Shown here: piece after piece, positions 23,524 through 29,541 of the stretch
Layout of the letters: every line of letters begins with the position of its first letter
Position numbering within the stretch: position 1 is the stretch's first letter
From: Pseudomonadaceae bacterium UBA836
GTDB lineage: Bacteria; Pseudomonadota; Gammaproteobacteria; Pseudomonadales; Pseudomonadaceae
Reading direction: 5' to 3'
Length of the DNA stretch: 29,541 nucleotides
NCBI GenBank assembly: GCA_002296055.1
Contig: DBHE01000196.1
Coordinates: forward strand, 1 to 29,541
Made by a program: the position numbers and the translations under genes
The notes under the pieces: model-generated
Databases searched by the model: none
Told to the model about the DNA's origin: nothing
The model's input: the letters and a program-made list of their open reading frames with translations, nothing else

Positions 23524-24540
23524 ATGTCTGCCGCAAAAACCATCTGGCGCGACGAGCAGGGCATGCTGCCCAATATGCTGGCCATCGCCTATATCCTGCT
23601 GACTTACCTGGGCGGTTGGTACGCCATGTGGGTTGCCACCTGGTGGAGCTGGCCGCTCGGGGTGCTGGCAGTTGCCCATGGCATGATCATCGCGGCCTAC
23701 CTGCTGCACGACTGCGGGCACAACGCGATCTTCCGCAAAGTTGAGCACAACACCCGGTTGGGGCGCTGGTTGAACGTGGTAACCGGCTCCAACTATGGCA
23801 CCTACGAAGATGTGCGCTACAAGCATATGCGTCATCACGTCGATAACTGCGAGCCACTGAGCTTCGACTACCGCGCCTGGCTGCTCAGTCACCCACGCAC
23901 ACACAAGCTGGTGCGGGCGCTGGAATGGGCCTATATCCCGGCGGTGGAGCTGCTGATGCACGCCATGTTGATCACAGCCCCGTTTTGCATGGAGAGCAAG
24001 CGCGATCAGCGCAGCCGGGTGATTCGCGTCACGCTGGTGCGCGCCACGCTGTTCGCCGTAGTGCTGTATCTGGCACCGCTGGCCGCACTTGGCTATGGGG
24101 TTGCCTACCTGCTGTTTCTCACCTTCCTGCGTTTTATGGATTCCTTCCAGCACAACTACGAAATCGTCTACACGCTGGACGCCAAGGGGCAGGCGGCGCC
24201 TTACAAGGGCAACCGGGAATACGAGGAAGCCAATACCTACAGCAACCTGATTTCCAGCCGCTGGCCGTGGCTCAACCTGCTGGCGCTGAACTTTTCCTAT
24301 CACAACGCACACCACACCCGGCCGACCGTGGCCTGGCACCGTCTGCCGGCCTACCACAAGGAGCTCTACGGCGACGATTGCCCGCAACTGCTGAGCTTCT
24401 GGGGGCAAGTGAAATGCTTCCACCGCTTGCGCGTCGAGCGCGTGCTGGCAGAAGACTACGGCACAGCCGACGTACGCGAGACAGTGCGCAACGGCGATGC
24501 CGTTGGGGTCAACGCGCTGTCCTTCCTGACGGCGTTCTGA
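23524..24540 (+). CDS. Membrane di-iron fatty acid desaturase/hydroxylase-like protein
   Basis: This 338-residue integral membrane protein of the fatty acid desaturase superfamily shows all three histidine boxes: HDCGH (62-66), HMRHH (101-105) and HNAHH (260-264), plus an extra His210 in SFQHNYE. Four or more predicted helices lie around 15-60 and 172-205. Such enzymes desaturate, hydroxylate or demethylate lipids and other apolar compounds using O2 and an electron carrier. ATG 23524 has GAGGAG upstream. The tight spacing with the isomerase and ABC permease genes suggests a catabolic job, not membrane-lipid tuning. Confidence 0.88.
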   Translation: MSAAKTIWRDEQGMLPNMLAIAYILLTYLGGWYAMWVATWWSWPLGVLAVAHGMIIAAYLLHDCGHNAIFRKVEHNTRLGRWLNVVTGSNYGTYEDVRYKHMRHHVDNCEPLSFDYRAWLLSHPRTHKLVRALEWAYIPAVELLMHAMLITAPFCMESKRDQRSRVIRVTLVRATLFAVVLYLAPLAALGYGVAYLLFLTFLRFMDSFQHNYEIVYTLDAKGQAAPYKGNREYEEANTYSNLISSRWPWLNLLALNFSYHNAHHTRPTVAWHRLPAYHKELYGDDCPQLLSFWGQVKCFHRLRVERVLAEDYGTADVRETVRNGDAVGVNALSFLTAF

Positions 24541-24549
24541 GAGGTGTTT

Positions 24550-25359
24550 ATGGGCCAGTGGCTGATGCGCTTTGGTGACCTGTTCGATTTCAAGCAGCCG
24601 GTCGCGCCCAGCATGAAGCTGGTGCTCGGCATCGCCGCCTGGTGTCTGCTGCTGCTCGGCTGGCATTGGGCGGCAAGCTGGGGCGGCACAGTCAGCCCGT
24701 TATTTCCGGGGCCGCTGCAGGTGCTCGAAGCACTGCGCGAGCTGTTCTTTGAGCGCGGCTTTATCAGCGATGTCTGGAGCAGCCTGACGCGGATCGGCAT
24801 CAGCTTTGCGCTGGCTGCGCTGATTGCCATCCCGCTGGGTGTCTTGATGGGCAGCTTTGCCCCGGTGGCGGCCTTCTTCAATCCGCTGGTGTCGGCCTTT
24901 CGCTACTTGCCCGCTCCCGCCTTCATACCCCTGCTGCTGATGTGGCTGGGCACCGGCGATGAACAGAAGATCGCCTTGCTGATCCTCGGGGTGATCTGGT
25001 TTCTGATCACGCTGGTCAGCGACGTCACCAGCCAGGTGCCGCAGGACTTTATCGAGACCTCGAAGACCCTCGGCGGCTCAAAGCGCATCGTGCTCTGGAC
25101 GGTAGTCGTTCGCTCGGCACTGCCAGGCATTGTCGATACCTGTCGGCAGATGATGGCAGTGAGCTGGACCTATCTGGTGATTGCCGAAATTGTCGCCGCC
25201 ACCGACGGCATCGGCGCCATGATGATGCGCGCCCGGCGCTTTGTGCATGTGGACGAAATCATGGCAGGGATCGTCGTCATCGGCGTATTGGGTTTGCTGT
25301 GCGATCTGGGCTTTCGGGCGCTGCACTGGTGGTGGTTTCCCTACCTGAGACGGCGTTAG
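24550..25359 (+). CDS. ABC transporter permease (nitrate/sulfonate/taurine type)
   Basis: This 269-residue inner-membrane permease of the SsuC/TauC/NrtB family has six predicted helices. An EAA-like loop at DFIETSKTLGGSKRIVLWTVVVRSALPGI couples to the ATPase. 'LFPGPLQVLEALRELF' is the usual early segment of this family. ATG 24550 follows GAGGTG; GTG 24544 is an alternative start but lies inside the ribosome site. It is ten bases after the desaturase stop. A hairpin separates it from the binding-protein gene. Confidence 0.92.
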   Translation: MGQWLMRFGDLFDFKQPVAPSMKLVLGIAAWCLLLLGWHWAASWGGTVSPLFPGPLQVLEALRELFFERGFISDVWSSLTRIGISFALAALIAIPLGVLMGSFAPVAAFFNPLVSAFRYLPAPAFIPLLLMWLGTGDEQKIALLILGVIWFLITLVSDVTSQVPQDFIETSKTLGGSKRIVLWTVVVRSALPGIVDTCRQMMAVSWTYLVIAEIVAATDGIGAMMMRARRFVHVDEIMAGIVVIGVLGLLCDLGFRALHWWWFPYLRRR

Positions 25360-25376
25360 TAGCGAGCAAGTGTGAG

Positions 25377-25403
25377 CCCGGCATGCCTGCTGGCAATGCC
25401 GGG
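25377..25403 (+). repeat. Intercistronic stem-loop before the binding-protein gene
   Basis: CCCGGCAT pairs with ATGCCGGG (8-bp perfect stem, 11-base loop), midway between permease and binding-protein genes. It may raise the yield of the binding-protein mRNA by protecting its 5' end or by partial termination. Confidence 0.65.
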
Positions 25404-25429
25404 CGCGGTTAACCATGGGGAGAGACAAC

Positions 25430-26485
25430 ATGCAGTTGAGCAACTGGAGTAACGCGTTCAAAGGGTGTGTGCTGGGGGCTGCGCTACTGGGCGCAGCAGG
25501 TGTGGCGCAGGCAGTCGAAAAGGTCAATGTGTCGCTGTTCTCGTGGCCTGGCTATGCCTTCTGGTATATCGCCAAGGAGAAGAACCTGGTGCCGGATCTG
25601 GACCTGCAGATCAGCATCATTGAAGACCCGTACGAGAGCTTTGCGCTGATGAGTGCAGGGCAGCTGGACGTAACCTCCAGCACGGTTGAGTACGGCCCCA
25701 TCGCGGTCGACAAGAACGTGCCGGTGCGGCTGGTGACCTATACCAACCCGTCTTACGGCACCGACAAGATCATTCTCGCGCCGTCGATTTCATCGCCGAG
25801 CGAGTTGAAAGGTAAAAAGGTTGCCGTGCTGGAAGGCGGCCTGACGCAGATCTTCATGGGCATCTGGTTGGAGGAAAACGGCGTCGGCATCAACGACGTG
25901 GAATTCGTCAACGTGATCATGGACGAGGCCGCAGGGGCCATGCTGGGCGGCACCGTCAGCGCCGCCGAATTCTGGGAGCCCTTCGGCAGCCAGGTGCTGG
26001 AAAACATGCCCGGCTCCCGCGTGATGGCGACCTCAAGTGAGGACAAGTGGATTAGCACCGCGCTGCTGGGCGACGGCATGTATATGAGCGAAGCCTTCCT
26101 CGATGAACGCCCGGAAGCCGCGGCAATGGCCATGGACGCCTACTTCAAGGCTGTGGAGTGGTGGAAGGCAAATCCGGAAGAAGGCAACAAGATCATCGCT
26201 GATGCCATTCAGTTCTCTGTAGATGATGTTGAAATGGTCATCGGCTCCGATGGCCAGATTCTCAAGGGTGGCATCATGGTGTTTGATCGGGAGCAGGCTG
26301 GCCGCTTTATGGGTGTAGTCGAGGGTGAGCTGCCGCTGGGCATGCAGAACGGTCAGATTGTCGAGCACTGGAACACCACCAACAGCTGGTGGCAGAAGTT
26401 TGGCCAGGTGGACGCCATGCATGACTGGACCAGTGGGGTGAACCTGCAGCCGCTACGTTCGGTGCTGCAGGTCGAACAGCCATGA
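25430..26485 (+). CDS. ABC transporter substrate-binding protein (NitT/TauT type)
   Basis: This 351-residue periplasmic protein of the NMT1/SsuA-like class has a signal peptide ending GVAQA-V (about residue 29). The mature region begins VNVSLFSWPGYAFWYIAKEKNLVPD, the class signature, followed by LDVTSSTVEYGPIAV and KGKKVAVLEGG. Binding proteins of this class take sulfonates, sulfate esters, taurine, thiamine precursor or nitrate. ATG 25430 has GGGGAGAG upstream. Its final codon overlaps the ATPase start (ATGA), so the two are coupled. Confidence 0.92.
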   Translation: MQLSNWSNAFKGCVLGAALLGAAGVAQAVEKVNVSLFSWPGYAFWYIAKEKNLVPDLDLQISIIEDPYESFALMSAGQLDVTSSTVEYGPIAVDKNVPVRLVTYTNPSYGTDKIILAPSISSPSELKGKKVAVLEGGLTQIFMGIWLEENGVGINDVEFVNVIMDEAAGAMLGGTVSAAEFWEPFGSQVLENMPGSRVMATSSEDKWISTALLGDGMYMSEAFLDERPEAAAMAMDAYFKAVEWWKANPEEGNKIIADAIQFSVDDVEMVIGSDGQILKGGIMVFDREQAGRFMGVVEGELPLGMQNGQIVEHWNTTNSWWQKFGQVDAMHDWTSGVNLQPLRSVLQVEQP

Positions 26486-27294
26486 ACGCGGCACTTGATG
26501 CTCTGCCCTTGACCGTCCGGCAGGCGCTGCGGGTCAGTGAGCTGAGCAAATCGTTTAGCGACCGGGGGCGGGATGTGCTTGCGGTAGACCGGGTGAGCTT
26601 TGATGTGGAGGCGCATCAGGTCTGCATTCTGCTGGGCCCATCCGGCTGTGGAAAGTCTACTGTGCTGCGCATGATGGCCGGCCTGGAGCGACCAACCAGC
26701 GGCGAAATCACCCTGGGCGGGGAGCCGGTGCGCGGGCCGCACCGGGACCGCGGCATGGTCTTTCAAGGCTATACCTCGTTTCCCTGGCTGACGGTGCGCG
26801 AGAATGTCGCGTACGGTCTGAAGATCAACGGCGACACACTGGCACTGCGTGAGGGCACGGTCGATTACTTTATCGACCGGGTCGGTTTGCGACGCTTCGC
26901 CGACGCCTATCCGCATGAGTTGTCAGGCGGCATGCGTCAGCGCGTAGCGTTGGCCCGTGCTCTGGCCAACGCGCCCAAGGTTTTGCTGATGGACGAGCCC
27001 TTCGGCGCGCTGGACGCGGAAACCCGCTGGCAGATGCAGGAGCTGCTGCTGGATGTGGTGCGCAAGGAGCGCATGACAGTGGTCATGGTCACCCACGACG
27101 TTGAGGAAGGCCTGCTGCTTGGTGACCGCATCGTCTTCATGTCACGACACCCGGGTCGGGTGCGCAGCCTGCTTGAGCCACCGTTCAAGGCCGACGGCAG
27201 CATCGCCACCCGCGAGGCCCTGCGCTCGCATCCGCAGTACGCACCGATGGAGCAACAGATCCTCGGCATGATGCGCGACGAGGGCGGTCACTAG
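26482..27294 (+). CDS. ABC transporter ATP-binding protein
   Basis: This 270-residue ATPase of the SsuB/TauB/NrtD group energises the permease and binding protein encoded upstream. Walker A is GPSGCGKST (52-60), Q-loop Gln95, signature LSGGMRQR (147-154), Walker B with Asp171-Glu172 (LLMDEPFGALD), and switch His205. It overlaps the binding-protein gene by 4 bp. It is the last gene of the operon; 46 bases separate it from the convergent chemoreceptor gene. Confidence 0.94.
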   Translation: MNAALDALPLTVRQALRVSELSKSFSDRGRDVLAVDRVSFDVEAHQVCILLGPSGCGKSTVLRMMAGLERPTSGEITLGGEPVRGPHRDRGMVFQGYTSFPWLTVRENVAYGLKINGDTLALREGTVDYFIDRVGLRRFADAYPHELSGGMRQRVALARALANAPKVLLMDEPFGALDAETRWQMQELLLDVVRKERMTVVMVTHDVEEGLLLGDRIVFMSRHPGRVRSLLEPPFKADGSIATREALRSHPQYAPMEQQILGMMRDEGGH

Positions 27295-27340
27295 AGCCTT
27301 CTAGCCGTCCGCCCGCCTGCCGCCGCCAGACAGCGCCAGC

Positions 27341-29272
27341 TCAGAGCTGAAACCGCTCCATCTGCCGGCGCAGGTTGTCGGCCAGTTGGGCCAGGGCCTG
27401 GCAGTCGGCCTGGCAGGCGCGCACCTCGTCAGCCGTGGCGTGGGCCAGGTCGGCGATGCCCTGGGCGTTGCGGGTTACCTCTTCGGTCACGCTGGACTGC
27501 TCTTCGGTGGCGGTGGCGACCTGGTGGTTGATGTCGCTGATTTGCTCCACCTGCCCGGCGATGGTCTGCAGCGACTCACCCGCCGCGCGGCTTGCCTCCA
27601 CACCGCTGACGGTCGCAGTCTGCCCGGCACGCATGGCGTCGACGGCCTGTTCAGCGCCGCGCTTGAGTGACTCGATCATCTGCTGAATCTCATCGGTCGA
27701 GTCCTGGGTGCGGCTGGCCAGGGTGCGCACCTCATCGGCCACCACAGCAAAGCCGCGCCCGGATTCACCCGCCCGCGCCGCCTCGATGGCGGCGTTGAGG
27801 GCCAGCAGGTTGGTCTGCTCGGAGACACTGCGAATCACCGTCAGCACGCGGTCGATAGACGTCACCTGCTCGGCCAGGTCGGTGACCGAGTCGGCGGCGC
27901 GGCCGATATCGGCGGACATCCGTTCAATCGCCTCCACCGAGCGGCCCACCACGGCGCGACCTTCCCCTGCTTCGGCATGCGCGGCACTGGAGCTGATCGC
28001 AGCGTTGCTGGCGTTGCGGGCAATTTCCTGCACGGTCAGACCAAGCTCGTGGGCAGCGGTGGCGACCAGATCGGTCATTTCGTGCTGACGGCCGGCGCGC
28101 TCGGCGGTGTTGTCGATCACCTTGGATACCTGGGTAACTGCACTGCCCAGCCGGCGACTGGTATCCAGCACTTCGCTGATCAACTGACGTTGGCTGGCAA
28201 CAAAGGCATTGAAGCCGCGGGCCAGATCGCCCAGCTCGTCCTGACGGTTGTCGTCCAATCGGGCGTTCAGATCGCCGCCGCCGGCGGAGATCGCACCAAG
28301 AGCCTGCGAGACACGGCGCAGCGGCTGCACCAGACCGCGCACCAGCAGCGCCATCAGGGCGAGTGCGATCAGGCCAACGGCGCCGGCGATCAGGCTGGTG
28401 CGCAGCAGCGCGGCGCGGGCGTCGGCGTATATTTCGTCCTCTGGCACCAGGCTCACCAGTGTCAGGCCGAGCCGTTGCAGTGGCTGCGCGCTGGCCAACC
28501 AGGGTTCGTCATTGCGCTGATAATGCACCGGCCCGCTGCCGCCCGACGTCAGTGCGCTGGCGGCCTCAGCACTGGTCAGTTCGCTCAGGCTGCGGTTGTC
28601 GTTGAAGCTGGCGTTGGGGTGCACCTTGACCTGCTGATCGGCGCCGATCAGGAAGATCACCCCGCGCTCGCCAAACTGGAAGCCGCCAATCAACTCGGAC
28701 AGGCTTTGCAGGCTGTAGCCCAAGCCGGCCACACCCAGGGTTTTACCGTCGAGGCTGATGCGCTGGTTGATAAACAAGGTCGGCAGCCCGGAGGCCTTGT
28801 CGGTGTCGATGGAAGCCACCTGGTCCGCATCGCCGTCGACCAGGCTGTAAAACCAGCCGTCGCTCGGGTTGTCACGGCTCAGTACGCGCATCTGACCCTG
28901 CTCGGAGTAGTAGTTGCCGCTCTCCAGTACCGCCAGGGTGGTGGTCAGCGCGTTTTGCTGCTGCTTTACGCCGTCCAGATAGCGCGCAAAGGCACTCATG
29001 CGAATGGGGTTCTCACCGTAGGCCAGCCAGTCCTGTACCAGGCTGTTACCGGCAATGGCTTCAGTCGCTGATATGGGCGCGGCGAGGGTGCGCTCCAGGT
29101 CATTGCGGATGGCGCTGACCTGCGCAGGCAAGGCCTGTTGAACCAGATAGCGCTCGGTGATCTGGCGCAACACGGAGGAATAGATCAGCACAACGATCAG
29201 GGTGGTGAGCCCCAGGGCCGCCCCCATGCTGATGATCAGTTGCCATTGAATACTGCGTTTCCAGAGGGTCAC
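27341..29272 (-). CDS. Methyl-accepting chemotaxis protein
   Basis: This 643-residue transmembrane chemoreceptor has TM1 at about 12-32, a periplasmic dCache-like sensor of about 255 residues (with [10 protein letters not shown] and [28 protein letters not shown]), TM2 at about 292-314, a HAMP linker to about 365, and a signalling coiled coil. The hairpin tip [20 protein letters not shown] is diagnostic of the methyl-accepting family. The start is GTG 29272, with GAGAG 7 bases before it. The ligand is unknown. It is convergent to the ABC operon and may be unrelated to it, although co-location with uptake genes is common. Confidence 0.94.
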   Translation of the reverse strand: MTLWKRSIQWQLIISMGAALGLTTLIVVLIYSSVLRQITERYLVQQALPAQVSAIRNDLERTLAAPISATEAIAGNSLVQDWLAYGENPIRMSAFARYLDGVKQQQNALTTTLAVLESGNYYSEQGQMRVLSRDNPSDGWFYSLVDGDADQVASIDTDKASGLPTLFINQRISLDGKTLGVAGLGYSLQSLSELIGGFQFGERGVIFLIGADQQVKVHPNASFNDNRSLSELTSAEAASALTSGGSGPVHYQRNDEPWLASAQPLQRLGLTLVSLVPEDEIYADARAALLRTSLIAGAVGLIALALMALLVRGLVQPLRRVSQALGAISAGGGDLNARLDDNRQDELGDLARGFNAFVASQRQLISEVLDTSRRLGSAVTQVSKVIDNTAERAGRQHEMTDLVATAAHELGLTVQEIARNASNAAISSSAAHAEAGEGRAVVGRSVEAIERMSADIGRAADSVTDLAEQVTSIDRVLTVIRSVSEQTNLLALNAAIEAARAGESGRGFAVVADEVRTLASRTQDSTDEIQQMIESLKRGAEQAVDAMRAGQTATVSGVEASRAAGESLQTIAGQVEQISDINHQVATATEEQSSVTEEVTRNAQGIADLAHATADEVRACQADCQALAQLADNLRRQMERFQL

Positions 29273-29296
29273 AGGCGTGCTCTCGACAAAGGCTGG

Positions 29297-29338
29297 CCGT
29301 CGCCGCAGGTGCAGGGCCTGCGGACGGGCGACGGTCAG
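29297..29338. terminator. Imperfect stem-loop before the chemoreceptor gene
   Basis: GGCCGTCGCC and CAGG pair with CCTG and GGGCGACGGTC with a mismatch bulge. It lies in the gap between the edge reading frame (minus strand) and the chemoreceptor and could end the edge gene's transcript. No U-run. Confidence 0.4.
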
Positions 29339-29397
29339 GGGGAGATGGTGGGCTGCGTTGCGGGCGGCTCAGGGCGAGGCGCCAGCAGCCCCTTGAA

Positions 29398-29541
29398 TCA
29401 GTCTTTCCAGAAGTCTTCGTGGACGCGGATGGATTCCTCTTCCAGCAGCGGGCCAACGACGTCGACCTTGCGCTGGCCAGCCTCGAACACCGTGCGGCAC
29501 GGCAGATCCAGCGTCGGGTTTTCCGGGTGGTTGCCGGTCAT
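29398..29541 (-). CDS. Unknown protein, whole or C-terminal fragment at the window edge
   Basis: A minus-strand frame ends with TGA at 29398-29400 and reads MTGNHPENPTLDLPCR..., ending EESIRVHEDFWKD. The leftmost codon at the window end is ATG, which may be the true start (47 residues) or an internal Met of a longer protein. I do not recognise the family. It is acidic with no membrane segment. It is upstream of the chemoreceptor on the same strand, separated by 125 bp and an imperfect stem-loop. Confidence 0.6.
   Translation of the reverse strand: MTGNHPENPTLDLPCRTVFEAGQRKVDVVGPLLEEESIRVHEDFWKD

Noticed and set aside
23503..24666. 387-codon minus-strand frame
   Set aside because: Overlaps the desaturase and permease genes on the other strand; it reads as a shadow of His-box codons.

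Overview
The window is a GC-rich stretch of gammaproteobacterial chromosome. The best fit is a pseudomonad, perhaps of the Halopseudomonas or P. stutzeri type. This is inferred from an rnk gene with a leader region, pseudomonad-type dispersed palindromic repeats, an integron cassette of the kind seen in P. stutzeri relatives, and AraC/FMO and RND gene sets. No rRNA, tRNA, CRISPR array, prophage or transposase gene was seen.

Region 1 (1-2354) is the 5-oxoprolinase operon pxpABC; pxpA is cut by the window edge. Region 2 (2351-5759) is accessory and repeat-rich. Two direct copies of a palindromic repeat bracket a MerR regulator that diverges from two small membrane-protein genes. After them comes a solitary, AT-rich integron gene cassette encoding a SUKH (SMI1/KNR4) protein with a complete attC site and no integrase in view. 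Nested inverted repeats and a 160-bp hairpin-forming sequence surround it.

Region 3 (5760-13626) holds a pirin, a two-gene RND efflux operon (adaptor lipoprotein and pump), a divergent persulfide dioxygenase-rhodanese fusion behind an AT-rich palindrome that overlaps its promoter, and an orphan BMP-type binding protein that ends at a bidirectional terminator.

Region 4 (13640-19685) is a leftward run: FMO-type flavin monooxygenase, BASS-family transporter, extended SDR, classical SDR and TSUP exporter. A divergent AraC regulator sits beside it. Together they look like an inducible uptake and oxidation pathway for an unidentified organic substrate.

Region 5 (19686-27294) begins with rnk and its leader, then a periplasmic sulfatase, and a MarR-like regulator divergent from a five-gene operon: sugar-isomerase-like TIM barrel, membrane di-iron desaturase/hydroxylase, and an ABC importer of the nitrate/sulfonate/taurine type. 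The divergent gap contains a perfect 11+11 bp inverted repeat and a near-consensus sigma-54 promoter. This locus is the strongest candidate for an undescribed pathway, plausibly scavenging and processing a sulfate ester or sulfonate. Region 6 (27341-29541) is a chemoreceptor and a 47-codon reading frame at the window edge.
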